Source of the DNA: Acidobacteriota bacterium
GTDB lineage: Bacteria; Acidobacteriota; Terriglobia; Terriglobales; SCQP01
Length of the DNA stretch: 64,000 nucleotides
Assembly: GCA_027459505.1 (NCBI GenBank)
Contig: DAIDIE010000016.1
Span: 1-64,000 of the forward strand
Direction of reading: 5' to 3'
In this document: positions 16,848 through 25,907 of the stretch, piece after piece
How the letters are laid out: each line of letters opens with the position of its first letter
How positions within the stretch are numbered: position 1 is the stretch's first letter
Made by a program: the position numbers and the translations under genes
The notes under the pieces: generated by a model
The model's input: the letters and a program-made list of their open reading frames with translations, nothing else
Databases searched by the model: none
Told to the model about the DNA's origin: nothing

Positions 16848-18671
16848 ATGAGGCGTTTTGTCGTCAATTTGGTGCTGAGCGCAGGACTGTTCGGGTTGCC
16901 GGTGTGGAGTCAAAGCAGCAATGCCGCCGCCACGCCGCAACCCACGCCCACGCCGTCGGTGACAGGTCAGTCCAGTGCAGCCAACTCCAGTCAGGGCGGC
17001 GGCACGGCAGGAAGCGGCAGCGCCAGCGCGAGCACAACCAGCACAACGAGCACTAGTAGCACGAACAGCACGAGTAGCACGAGCGGCAGCAGTGCGGCGC
17101 CGGCGAGCGCGACGTCCACGGCAACGGCTTCGGTTTCGAACTCTTCAACCAGTTCGGCGGCGGGAGCTTCGGGCAGCAGCAGCGCCGAGCAGAACCCGAC
17201 CGATAACTTCGAGCAAGGACAGCCCGGGCAGAGCAGCGCCAGTGATGTGCTGACCGCGCCAGCGCCCAATTACGATCCAAACGCGCCGATTGACGACATG
17301 ATCCGCCCGGCGCCAAAAAAGAAGCACAAGCAGGATGCGGCTGAATTGGCGGGTGGCACGGCGGGCGACGCGCAGCCGCAGTACGCGGATCAGACCCAGG
17401 ACACGCAGGCGCCGCAGGGGCAGCCCTATGCAAGTCCGTTGCCGCAGTCAATCTTGTTTGCCGGGGAAAACCTGCCGCCGAACGTGTTTTTTGCCGGCGT
17501 CAACACCGACGTGATGTATGACACGAACATGCATGCGGGCGATTACATAACCGGGGGATCGCTCGCCTATACCCTGGGTGGGCAGGTCGACTATCGAACC
17601 ACCTCCGCCACGAACGCCGTTTCATTCGAATACGATCCCTCATATACGGACTATGTAGGCGCGCGGGGGCTGAACACCACATCGCAAACGCTTGGACTTG
17701 GCCTCACGCAGTCGCTCGGGGAACGGTTGGCCGTGAACCTCACGGACGGCTTCGATTACGATACGGGACTTTACAGTCCCCTGAATACCTCGGCTCTTCT
17801 AATCGGAGTTGACCCGGGATCACTGTTGAACCCCTCGATTGTGGCACCGACCGCGCATGAGTTGGAAAACAACGGCACAGTGACTCTGAATTTCCGGCAG
17901 ACCTCCCGGAGTGACTGGTCGGTGTTTGGTGGAGACATGATCCGGCGCTTTTCCCGGCAGTCGTTGAACTATGGCCTGTTCAACACCAACGGCTATAGCG
18001 GCGGCCTGCAATATGGGTACCGGCTCACTGAGCATACGTCAGTGGGGCTGATGTACATGTACCAAGATCTGCGGATGTCGAGTTTCTCGCACATGCTGGT
18101 CAACACGGGATACCTGAGTCTATCGCACCGCTTCAGCGAGAACCTGCGAGCGAGCATTTTTGGCGGTCCGGAACACAGCAAGGTACACGAAAACGTGACC
18201 ATTATGCTGCCGCTTTTCGGGGGGCTGGCCGTGTTGCACTCGGTGCAGGACCGCTCGAGCTGGTATCCAACTTTCGGCGGCAGCATTGACGAGAAGACGC
18301 CGCTCGCCGCCTTTCAACTGACCGCGGAGCGGCAAGAGACCGACGGTGGCGGGCTGCTGCCTTTCCCGCTCCTCAACACGTCGGTCATGCTGAGCGCCCA
18401 CCGCCCGCTAGTTAGCTGGGATGTGCGCTTTCGAGGCGGCTACGGCCGCTCCACCGTGGCCGGGATGGGCCAGGTAGTGGAGCGCTTGACGGACTGGACC
18501 GGCGGCATCCTGGCCGAGCACCCAGTGACCAGCAACCTAAGCATGCAGCTCGGCTACAGCCTCTCGCGGCAGCGCAACGCGGGCGTCTTCGCAGAGCTGC
18601 CCAATATGACTTTGGGCCAGTTTTCATTTGGCCTGCTGTATCGAATCAAGGAAGTCTCCCTGGGGCAATAA
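16848..18671 (+). CDS. Putative outer-membrane beta-barrel protein of the EPS locus
   Basis: A 607-residue protein with a signal peptide (FVVNLVLSAGLFGLPVWSQ). Residues 25-130 are a low-complexity Ser/Thr/Ala/Gly linker, followed by a proline- and lysine-containing stretch. From about 200 to the end the sequence alternates polar and aromatic residues in amphipathic strands, as in a porin-like barrel, and ends VSLGQ. Exosortase-type EPS loci usually encode such an outer-membrane protein (PEP-CTERM system-associated barrel), thought to help secretion. I chose ATG 16848 because GAAGGA lies 7 bp upstream; a GTG at 16824 has no such site. Confidence 0.75.
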   Translation: MRRFVVNLVLSAGLFGLPVWSQSSNAAATPQPTPTPSVTGQSSAANSSQGGGTAGSGSASASTTSTTSTSSTNSTSSTSGSSAAPASATSTATASVSNSSTSSAAGASGSSSAEQNPTDNFEQGQPGQSSASDVLTAPAPNYDPNAPIDDMIRPAPKKKHKQDAAELAGGTAGDAQPQYADQTQDTQAPQGQPYASPLPQSILFAGENLPPNVFFAGVNTDVMYDTNMHAGDYITGGSLAYTLGGQVDYRTTSATNAVSFEYDPSYTDYVGARGLNTTSQTLGLGLTQSLGERLAVNLTDGFDYDTGLYSPLNTSALLIGVDPGSLLNPSIVAPTAHELENNGTVTLNFRQTSRSDWSVFGGDMIRRFSRQSLNYGLFNTNGYSGGLQYGYRLTEHTSVGLMYMYQDLRMSSFSHMLVNTGYLSLSHRFSENLRASIFGGPEHSKVHENVTIMLPLFGGLAVLHSVQDRSSWYPTFGGSIDEKTPLAAFQLTAERQETDGGGLLPFPLLNTSVMLSAHRPLVSWDVRFRGGYGRSTVAGMGQVVERLTDWTGGILAEHPVTSNLSMQLGYSLSRQRNAGVFAELPNMTLGQFSFGLLYRIKEVSLGQ

Positions 18672-18676
18672 CACTT

Positions 18677-20284
18677 ATGACGGAAACACAAGCATCAGGC
18701 GTTCACCTCGAACAGTATTGGTCCATTGTCAAGCGCCGCCGCTGGTGGATTTTGGGACCGCTCTTTGCGGGCTGGCTGGTGGTGTGGATTGTGGGCTGGC
18801 TGATTCCGGCCAAGTACCGCTCCCAGAGCACGATTCTTATCCAGCAGCAGTCGGTGCCGAAGGAGTACGTAGTTCCCAACGTCACCATGGATCCGCAGGA
18901 GCGGTTACATGCCATGACGCAACAGGTGCTGAGCCGCACGCGTCTGGAGCAGCTGATCGTCGATCTGAATCTCTATCCGAACCAGCGCGGGCGACTGGGA
19001 CCGGACGGCCTGGTGAAGCGGATGCGCAAAGACATCCACTTCGCCCTGGCGCAGATTCCGGGGCAGAAGGCGGCCAGCAACAGCAACGACCTGACTGCCT
19101 TCACCATTGGTTATGACGCACCCAATCCGGGGCTGGCGCAGCAGGTGGCCAATCGACTCACCTCGCTGTTTATCAACGAGAACCTGAAAGACAGCCAGCA
19201 GGCCTCGGAGAGCACCACTGCATTTTTCGAAAGTCAATTGAGCCAGGCCAAGCAGGCGTTGGATGAAAAAGAAAAGCAATTGACGGCATTCAAGGCTCAA
19301 TATCTGGGCCAGTTGCCGGATCAGATGGAAGGCAATGTGCAGATTCTGGGTGGTCTGCAATCGCGGATGTCCTCCGACCTAGATGATCTGAACCGGGCGC
19401 GGCAGCAGAACACCTACCTGACCAGTTTGCTGAATCAGTACACGCTGGCGCAGACGCATGTGAGCGATAACACGGGTGACCAGTCGCTTGATGCCATCAA
19501 TCAGCAGCTTTCCGATCTGCGGATGAAAGAGACTGATTTGCTTTCGCGCTACACCTCCCAATACCCCGACGTGCAGCGGGTCAAGCAAGAGATACGCGAA
19601 ACCGAGGCCAAGAAAAAGCAGATTTTGGCCAGTCTGGCGAAGAAGCCGGCCAAGCCGGTCAGCAACAATCAGACGCCGACCTCGTATCAAGCTCTGCAGG
19701 CGATGGCGCCGATGATGCAGGTGCGCAGCCAGTTGCGGGCAAACCGGCAGGAGATCACCAGCCGGGAAGCGGACCTCAAGCAGGTCGAGGCGCAGATTCA
19801 GACCATGGAGGGGCGCTTGAATGTGACCCCGATCCGGCAGCAGCAATTGTCGGACCTGAACCAGCAATATCAGCAGGCGCAAAACTACTACGATTCGTTG
19901 CTTGCAAAGAAAGATCAATCGGCGCTGGCCAGCGATTTGCAAATGCGCGAGGAAGGCGACCAGTTCCGGGTTCTTGACCCGCCAAATCTGCCGGTGAAGC
20001 CGTACAGCCCCAACCGCAACATGTTTGGGTGGCTGGGTGTGCTGGCTGGGGTAGTCATTGCGCTCGGGTTTGTGGTGGTCAAGGAAATTACCGATGAACG
20101 CGTCTGGAGGGAAGCTGATCTGGCGGGCCTGGTGCCGGTGGCGAACCTGGGCTCCATCCCGGTTCTGGCCACCGCCGCCGACCTGACCCGGGCAGAGCGG
20201 TTGCGCAAGCTGGAATTCATGGTGGCCAGCGCGATGCTGGTGATCATCGCGCTGGGCAACTTCATCGCGTATCGCTGGGGATAA
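18677..20284 (+). CDS. Wzz-type chain-length determinant of the exosortase EPS system
   Basis: A 535-residue inner-membrane protein. A membrane helix near residues 29-50 (WILGPLFAGWLVVWIVGWLIP) begins a Wzz domain. A long periplasmic coiled-coil follows, rich in Gln, Asp and Leu (about 170-410), with a second helix near 450 (MFGWLGVLAGVVIALGFVVV) after the conserved Pro-rich segment PNLPVKPYSPNR. A third hydrophobic stretch ends the protein. It controls polymer length and works with the CpsD-type kinase two genes later. It starts 5 bp after the barrel gene. Confidence 0.9.
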   Translation: MTETQASGVHLEQYWSIVKRRRWWILGPLFAGWLVVWIVGWLIPAKYRSQSTILIQQQSVPKEYVVPNVTMDPQERLHAMTQQVLSRTRLEQLIVDLNLYPNQRGRLGPDGLVKRMRKDIHFALAQIPGQKAASNSNDLTAFTIGYDAPNPGLAQQVANRLTSLFINENLKDSQQASESTTAFFESQLSQAKQALDEKEKQLTAFKAQYLGQLPDQMEGNVQILGGLQSRMSSDLDDLNRARQQNTYLTSLLNQYTLAQTHVSDNTGDQSLDAINQQLSDLRMKETDLLSRYTSQYPDVQRVKQEIRETEAKKKQILASLAKKPAKPVSNNQTPTSYQALQAMAPMMQVRSQLRANRQEITSREADLKQVEAQIQTMEGRLNVTPIRQQQLSDLNQQYQQAQNYYDSLLAKKDQSALASDLQMREEGDQFRVLDPPNLPVKPYSPNRNMFGWLGVLAGVVIALGFVVVKEITDERVWREADLAGLVPVANLGSIPVLATAADLTRAERLRKLEFMVASAMLVIIALGNFIAYRWG

Positions 20285-20290
20285 GGGACT

Positions 20291-21286
20291 ATGTACAACA
20301 AATTCTATGGATTGACCGCAAGCCCGTTTGAGATCAGTCCCGATCCCCGTTTTCTGTTCCGGACGGAGCGCCACAACGAGGCCCTCGCCAATTTGTTTCA
20401 TGGAGTGAGCCGGCACAAAGGCTTCGTGGTGCTCACCGGCGAGGTGGGCACGGGGAAAACGCTGCTGCTGCGCTGCCTGGTGAATTTGCTGACGCGCAAC
20501 CAAGTGGCGTTTGCGTCGGTGTTCAACCCGGGGCTGACAACGCTGGAGTTTTTGCAGTACATCCTCACCGACTTTGGGCTTGCTTCCGGCGGGAACAAGA
20601 CGGCGATGCTGAACACGCTCAACGCTTTCCTGATTGAGCGCTATCGCAAGGGGCTGACGACGGTGCTGCTGGTGGACGAGGCGCAGCACCTCTCCGCCGA
20701 GTTGCTGGAGGAGATCCGGTTACTGACCAACCTGGAGACCGCGCAGCAGAAGCTGTTGCAGATTGTGCTGGCCGGGCAGCCGGAACTGGATCTGCTGCTG
20801 GACTCGCCGCAGTTGCGCCAACTCAAGCAGCGCATCGCGCTGCGTTGCCGGCTGGAACCACTCAACCGGGCGGAAGTGCGCGCCTACATCACCGGCCGGC
20901 TGCATCAGGCGGGCGCCGGGGCGCGGGCGCGGGCGCTGTTCAGCGAAGCAGCCATCGAGGCCATTCAACGTTATTCGGGGGGCATTCCCCGATTGGTGAA
21001 CACGATATGCGAGAACGCGCTGATTACCGGCTATGCGCGGGAGCTGCAGGTGATCGGGCCGGAAGTGATCGAGGAGGTGGCCGCCGACTTCCGTTTGGGA
21101 GTGGTTACCAGCCCGGCGGCGCCATCAGCGCGGCCGGGCGGGAGTGGGGAGTTGCGTCTGGAGACGGAGCCTTCCCGCAAGGCGATGATGCGCACGCTGG
21201 TGCGCATGTTTGAGATGTTAGCGAAAAACGAAGAGACAACAGTTCCGGCCAGCCGGCCGTCTTCCGAAGGAGTGAGAACCGCATGA
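20291..21286 (+). CDS. ExeA-like AAA ATPase of the exosortase EPS system
   Basis: A 331-residue cytoplasmic ATPase. It opens MYNKFYGLTASPFEISPDPRF, the hallmark of the GspA/ExeA-like ATPases found next to XrtA. Walker A GEVGTGKT (near 52) and Walker B VLLVDEAQHL (near 126) are intact, and the sensor region RIALRCRLEPL is present. The last 65 residues are low in conservation. In exosortase loci this protein is always found with Wzz and the tyrosine kinase; its exact role in EPS assembly is not established. It overlaps the next gene by 4 bp. Confidence 0.92.
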   Translation: MYNKFYGLTASPFEISPDPRFLFRTERHNEALANLFHGVSRHKGFVVLTGEVGTGKTLLLRCLVNLLTRNQVAFASVFNPGLTTLEFLQYILTDFGLASGGNKTAMLNTLNAFLIERYRKGLTTVLLVDEAQHLSAELLEEIRLLTNLETAQQKLLQIVLAGQPELDLLLDSPQLRQLKQRIALRCRLEPLNRAEVRAYITGRLHQAGAGARARALFSEAAIEAIQRYSGGIPRLVNTICENALITGYARELQVIGPEVIEEVAADFRLGVVTSPAAPSARPGGSGELRLETEPSRKAMMRTLVRMFEMLAKNEETTVPASRPSSEGVRTA

Positions 21287-22149
21287 GCCGCATTTTTGAA
21301 GCCCTCCGCCGCTCCGACCTGGAACGTGGCATCCACCCGGCGGCGGTCCCCGACGCCATTGCCCCAATCACGCCTGTGGATGTTACCGCCACAGGGGCGG
21401 CCGCGGCGGGCGCGCTGGAACACAGCCATGACGTGCACGCCCACCCGCGAGAGGACGCGCGGCTGATCGCGCTGACGCAGCCGCAAAGCGTTGCGGCGGA
21501 AAAGTACCGCACTTTGGCGACGCGCCTGCGCATGCTGCAGGAGCAGAGCCGACTCAAGGTGGTCGTGCTGACCAGTGCGGTGGCCGAAGAGGGCAAAAGC
21601 GTCAGCAGCGCCAATCTGGCCCTCACCCTGGCACGGTCTGGAAGACAACGAGTGCTGTTGCTGGAAGGCGACCTGCGCCGCCCGGTAGTGGCTCAAATGT
21701 TTGGGCTGCGCGATAGTTCCGGTCTCACTCAGTGGTTAGAGGCGAGCACGGAGGAACCGGCGCCGCTGTTGCATGTGGACGGCACCGCGCTATTTCTTTT
21801 GCCCGCCGGCACGCCGGGCCCCGATCCCATCGAACTGCTGCAGTCGGAGCGGCTCAAGGCTCTGCTGCAGCAGATGCGGACAGAGTTCGATTGGATCATT
21901 ATTGACACCCCGCCGGTCGGTCTTCTGTCGGACGCAAACATCTGGGCGCGTCTGGCGGATGCGAGTTTGTTGGTGGTTCGAGAAGGGAAGACTCCCAAGC
22001 AGATGCTGCGCCGCGCGCTGCAGAACCTGGAACGGCGCTCGCTGCTGGGCGTCATCCTGAATCAGGCGCATGTGCAGGAGAGCGCCTACGATCGCTATTA
22101 CGCCTACAAGCCGCAAGCGCAGTCGGTACCGGTGGCGAAGTCGGCCTGA
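21283..22149 (+). CDS. CpsD/CapB-type tyrosine-protein autokinase
   Basis: A 288-residue BY-kinase. The catalytic part has a Walker A-type loop TSAVAEEGKSVSSANLA (an Ala/Glu variant of the usual PGEGKS), Walker A' LLLEGDLRRPVV, and Walker B IIIDTPPVG. The C-terminal tail YDRYYAYKP contains four tyrosines that can be autophosphorylation sites. These kinases cycle with Wzz to control chain length. The first 60 residues are variable. It begins inside the ATPase gene (ATGA overlap), so the two are translationally coupled, and it closes the first EPS cluster before a terminator-like hairpin. Confidence 0.92.
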   Translation: MSRIFEALRRSDLERGIHPAAVPDAIAPITPVDVTATGAAAAGALEHSHDVHAHPREDARLIALTQPQSVAAEKYRTLATRLRMLQEQSRLKVVVLTSAVAEEGKSVSSANLALTLARSGRQRVLLLEGDLRRPVVAQMFGLRDSSGLTQWLEASTEEPAPLLHVDGTALFLLPAGTPGPDPIELLQSERLKALLQQMRTEFDWIIIDTPPVGLLSDANIWARLADASLLVVREGKTPKQMLRRALQNLERRSLLGVILNQAHVQESAYDRYYAYKPQAQSVPVAKSA

Positions 22150-22177
22150 GCGCGTTTCAACCCAGTGAATGATCCGG

Positions 22178-22199
22178 CACCCCGGCTGCGTCCGGGGTG
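22178..22199 (+). terminator. Probable terminator after the kinase gene
   Basis: CACCCCGG and CCGGGGTG arms flank a 6-nt loop, and a TTTT run follows at 22206. It would separate export genes from the synthesis operon. The rest of the 295-bp gap (22150-22444) shows no gene; a TGGC...TGCA pair near 22232 has the wrong sigma-54 spacing. Confidence 0.5.
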
Positions 22200-22444
22200 T
22201 CGCCGTTTTCAGGCGCGCCAGGCCGGAGTGATGGCTTAAGGCAATGCAAGCCGCTGCACATAGTGGAGTTCACTTTTCTGCGTGTGGTGGCGCGGTGCGA
22301 AGCAAATGCGCTGCAAGCCCGCGCCAGTAAAGGTTTTAGGTGTGGGTGCAGAGTGGTATGGCACCTGCAGAAAGCTACACGCTGGGCATATGCCGCTGCT
22401 CGCGCCTCTCGGGAGCGGTCCACGCCCGCACGGTTGACGAACCC

Positions 22445-23929
22445 ATGTACCTGCCCAAAAGAACTTTGCTGCTTGCCGTGTCGGAAACGTCGCTGATTAT
22501 TTCGGGACTCGTATTGGCGACGTTTGTGAGCATGGGCAGCGACGCGGCCGTGATGCTGCACTACGAGCATGGCGGGTTCAAGATTGCCGTTGCCGCGCTC
22601 ACCTGCATGCTGTGCATGTACTACTACGACCTCTATGATTCGCTGCTGTTGTTGCATCCGCGGCGCAGTCTGACCCGGCTGGTGCAGGTGCTGGGAACAT
22701 CGTGCGTGATTCTGGCGGTTCTTTACTATGCATACCCGTCGCTGCGCTTGAATCGCAGCGTTGTTCTCACGTCGGTGGTGCTGATCGCTGTACTGCTCTC
22801 CTGCTGGCGGGGGCTGTTTTCACTGCTGAACCGCTCGGCGCGTCTGGCCGACCGGGTCGTGGTATTGGGTAACAGTGCTCTTGCTGTTGAGCTGGCACGG
22901 GAAATGGAGCGGCGCTCCGAGTTGGGGCTGCGGCTGGTGGGGTGCGTAGAGTCTGGCCTGCAGCCGTTGCCGGCCGCGCTGGTTGCGAGCGGCGGCGGTC
23001 GCGTGCTGCAGCAAGCGCCAGTCGTGGCGGCCGGCGGCGCGCGGGCCCTTGCCGTCGTGCAGGCGTGCACGGCGGTACCGGAGCGGCCGCGGGAGCTGAC
23101 CAACCTGGGGGGATGGGAAGAGCTCAAGCGTCTGGTCGAAGCACGGGAGATTGACCGGCTCGTGGTCACCATGAATGACCGCCGCGGGGCATTGCCGGTT
23201 GAAGCGCTGCTGGAACTCAAGTCGCGCGGCGTGCTGATCCAGGATGGCGCCGAGCTCTATGAGCGCATCACCGGGCGTGTGCCACTGGCTGCGATCCGGC
23301 CGAGCTGGCTGCTCTTCTCCAGCGGCTTCCGCCTGACCCAGTTCACTCTGTTTTGCAAACGCGCGCTCTCGATTCTGCTCTCGCTTTTGGGTTTGCTCGT
23401 GGCGTCGCCGCTGATGCTGCTGGTGGCGCTTGCGATCCGTCTGGATTCCAAGGGGCCCGTCATTTTCAGACAAAAGCGGGTGGGCAAGGACGGCAAGATC
23501 TTTATCCTTTACAAGTTCCGCTCGATGAAAGTGAACGCGGATGGCGACGGCAAAAGCCGGCCGGCGCAAAAAAACGATGACCGCTGTACGCGGGTGGGGC
23601 GGTTTCTGCGCCGCAGCCGGCTGGACGAGCTGCCGCAGCTCTTCAACATTCTCCGCGGCGACATGTATTTCGTCGGCCCCCGTCCCTTTGTGCCCGATCA
23701 GGAGGAGGAGCTGGTGCAGAAGATTCCCTTCTACCGTCATCGCTGGGCGGTGCGGCCGGGGGCGACGGGCTGGGCGCAGATTCATCGGGGCTATTGCGCC
23801 ACGTTAGAAGACAACCGCGAAAAGCTCGCCTACGACCTGTTTTACATCAAGAACTGTTCGCTCGGCATGGACCTGCTGATTATGTTCCAAACCTTCAAGA
23901 CGCTGATTCTGCGCCGGGGGGGGCAGTGA
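22445..23929 (+). CDS. Priming sugar-phosphate transferase (undecaprenyl-phosphate sugar transferase, EpsB-type)
   Basis: A 494-residue inner-membrane enzyme that attaches the first sugar phosphate to the lipid carrier. Four or five hydrophobic segments occupy the first 120 residues, a nucleotide-binding-like region follows (VVVLGNSALAVELAREM), then one helix, then the bacterial sugar transferase domain with IFRQKRVGKDGKIFILYKFRSM and RRSRLDELPQLFNILRGDM. The layout matches the sugar transferases of exosortase loci. I chose the ATG at 22445; a GTG at 22340 would add 35 unlikely residues. Its stop overlaps the next start codon. Confidence 0.93.
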   Translation: MYLPKRTLLLAVSETSLIISGLVLATFVSMGSDAAVMLHYEHGGFKIAVAALTCMLCMYYYDLYDSLLLLHPRRSLTRLVQVLGTSCVILAVLYYAYPSLRLNRSVVLTSVVLIAVLLSCWRGLFSLLNRSARLADRVVVLGNSALAVELAREMERRSELGLRLVGCVESGLQPLPAALVASGGGRVLQQAPVVAAGGARALAVVQACTAVPERPRELTNLGGWEELKRLVEAREIDRLVVTMNDRRGALPVEALLELKSRGVLIQDGAELYERITGRVPLAAIRPSWLLFSSGFRLTQFTLFCKRALSILLSLLGLLVASPLMLLVALAIRLDSKGPVIFRQKRVGKDGKIFILYKFRSMKVNADGDGKSRPAQKNDDRCTRVGRFLRRSRLDELPQLFNILRGDMYFVGPRPFVPDQEEELVQKIPFYRHRWAVRPGATGWAQIHRGYCATLEDNREKLAYDLFYIKNCSLGMDLLIMFQTFKTLILRRGGQ

Positions 23930-25119
23930 TGGCCGCCCTGCATCTGAGTCTTCTGCTGGTGTTCTGGAGTTGCGTACTGCTGGTGGCGCACACGTATTTG
24001 TTTTATCCCGCGCTGTTATTGGTCTCCTACTGCGGCGTGCAACTGAGGCGCGACCTGAGCTACCTGGCGGGACGCCGTAACCGCCGCGTGGGGCGGCTGC
24101 CGGCGGCGGAACTGCCTGCCGTCTCGATGGTGGTGGCGGCCTACAACGAAGGCGAGTGCATCGCCGAAAAGCTGCAAAACTGCTCGCAACTGGCCTATCC
24201 GGCGGACAAGCTGGAAATCATCATTGTTTCCGACGGTTCCACCGACGCCACCAATGATTGGCTGAGCGCATGCCAGGACCCGCGCATCCGGCCGATCCTG
24301 TTAACGGAGCGGAAAGGCAAATGGAACGCGCTCAATACCGGGGTGGCGGCGGCGCGCCACGAGGTGCTGCTGTTTTCCGATGCCAGCACGCTGCTGCGGC
24401 GGGACGCGGTGGAGAAACTGGCGCGGCATTTCAATCACCCCGGGGCCGGCGTGGTTTGCGGCGCACTGCACTTCCGCGGGACGGCGGAATCGCAGCAGAC
24501 CGAGGGAATCTATTGGCAGTGGGAGAGCATGCTGCGGCTGATGGAGTCGCGTTTGGGCGCCACCCTGACCGCCAGCGGCGCGCTGTATGCGCTGCGTAAA
24601 AGCTGCTTTCCCATGCTCAGCGCCAGCACCCTGATCGAGGATTTCGTGGTGCCCATGCACGCGCGGGCGCAGGGCTATGAAGTTCGTTACGATCCGGAAG
24701 CCACCGCCCTTGAAACCGCCGCTTCCAGCGTGGCCGGCGAGTTCACCCGGCGGGTGCGGCTGGCGATTGGCAGTTATCGAGCTTTGGGACAGTTAAATCG
24801 CGTACGGATGCCATTGTTTACGCGTTTTTCGTTCTATTCCCACAAGGTGCTGCGCTGGGTGTTTCCGTTTCTGTTGATCGGCATTTTGCTGAGCAGCGCG
24901 GCGCTGGCGATGAGCAGTCCGTTTTTCCGGCTGGTGCTGCTGTTGCAGGTGCTGTTTTACGGCTGGGCGGCGCTGGGTTACGCGCTGCGCGAAAAGCTGC
25001 GCGGTATCCGCTATGCCCTGGTGGGCTATTTCCTGGTGGCGATGAACATGGCTTTTCTGATCGGGTTCGTGCGCTGCCTGCGCGGACGCGGGGAGGCGAC
25101 ATGGCAACGCGTCAGCTAA
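23929..25119 (+). CDS. Membrane glycosyltransferase, family 2
   Basis: A 396-residue GT-A enzyme. After one N-terminal helix, the catalytic domain has VSMVVAAYNEGECI, the nucleotide-sugar DGSTD motif, the metal site FSDASTLL (a DxD variant) and the acceptor-site EDFVVP. Three or more C-terminal helices (about 300-390) anchor it, as in cellulose- or hyaluronan-synthase-like enzymes. It probably extends the EPS repeat unit or the polymer. ATG overlaps the preceding TGA. The downstream deacetylase gene starts 19 bp before its end. Confidence 0.9.
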   Translation: MAALHLSLLLVFWSCVLLVAHTYLFYPALLLVSYCGVQLRRDLSYLAGRRNRRVGRLPAAELPAVSMVVAAYNEGECIAEKLQNCSQLAYPADKLEIIIVSDGSTDATNDWLSACQDPRIRPILLTERKGKWNALNTGVAAARHEVLLFSDASTLLRRDAVEKLARHFNHPGAGVVCGALHFRGTAESQQTEGIYWQWESMLRLMESRLGATLTASGALYALRKSCFPMLSASTLIEDFVVPMHARAQGYEVRYDPEATALETAASSVAGEFTRRVRLAIGSYRALGQLNRVRMPLFTRFSFYSHKVLRWVFPFLLIGILLSSAALAMSSPFFRLVLLLQVLFYGWAALGYALREKLRGIRYALVGYFLVAMNMAFLIGFVRCLRGRGEATWQRVS

Positions 25120-25907
25120 GGCGTGGCGTGGAGCCGCCGCCGGTGCCGGTACTGATGTATCACCAGCTTGGGACGCCGGCGGGAGTTGGCGCACGGCAGC
25201 AAAAGTTTTGGGTGCGGGAGCGTGCTTTTCAGCAGCAGCTCACCTATCTCCGCCGCAATGGCTACCGCGCCGCGCTGCTGCGGGAGCTGCAAGCGCCGTC
25301 GCTGGTGAGCTGGGGCGCCCGCGTCATTCTTACGTTCGACGATGGCGCGATTTCCGATTACGAAGTCGCTTATCCCCTGCTTTACCAGGCGGGAGCGCGG
25401 GCGGAGTTTTTCATCAGCACCGCCAATGTGGGCCGTGCCGGATATGTCAGCTGGCGCCAGATTCAGGAGATGCAGCGCGCCGGCATGTCGTTTCAATCGC
25501 ATGGGCACGATCATGTCGCGTTGTCGCGGCTGCCGCGCAATGAATTGCTGCGTCAACTGCGCTTATCCAAAGAGCTGCTGGAGCAACATTTGAGCCAGGG
25601 AGTACGTTTTCTGGCCGCTCCTTACGGAATGGTGAGCCGCGGCGTGATCGAGTGCGCCCTGCAGCTTGGTTATCAGGGGGTCTGCACGTCGTTTCCCTGG
25701 CCGGCGCGGCCGGCCACGACGGTGATCAGCCGGGTTGCCGTCTACCGGGCGACAAGCCTGCAAGGTTTTGAGGATCTGGTGCGGGGCGAGCCCGCCACTT
25801 ATGCCCTGCGTGTGGCGCGTACCGCCTTACTATACCTGCCCAAACAAATGCTATGGCGCTGCCGCCCGCAAACGCTCGGGGTGGCCAGCGTGGGGAAAGC
25901 CGCATGA
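25101..25907 (+). CDS. Polysaccharide deacetylase, NodB/CE4 family
   Basis: A 268-residue enzyme predicted to remove N-acetyl groups from hexosamines. The CE4 motifs are TFDDGAISDY (catalytic and metal aspartates near 75), SHGHDHVALS (metal-binding histidines, with spacing two shorter than the classic HxxxH) and LAAPYG (in place of RxPxG). No signal peptide is seen, which fits the PEP-CTERM-locus deacetylases annotated as cytoplasmic or peripheral. It implies the polymer contains an amino sugar. It overlaps its neighbours on both sides. Confidence 0.88.
   Translation: MATRQLRRGVEPPPVPVLMYHQLGTPAGVGARQQKFWVRERAFQQQLTYLRRNGYRAALLRELQAPSLVSWGARVILTFDDGAISDYEVAYPLLYQAGARAEFFISTANVGRAGYVSWRQIQEMQRAGMSFQSHGHDHVALSRLPRNELLRQLRLSKELLEQHLSQGVRFLAAPYGMVSRGVIECALQLGYQGVCTSFPWPARPATTVISRVAVYRATSLQGFEDLVRGEPATYALRVARTALLYLPKQMLWRCRPQTLGVASVGKAA

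Noticed and set aside
19379-20689. A 436-codon open frame on the - strand
   Set aside because: It runs antisense through the Wzz and ATPase genes, which have firm motifs; this frame is rich in Gln/His/Arg, typical of a shadow.
22229-22248. TGGC...TGCA pair before the priming transferase gene as a fifth sigma-54 promoter
   Set aside because: There are 9 bp between TGGC and TGCA where the four good sites have 8; sigma-54 spacing is strict.
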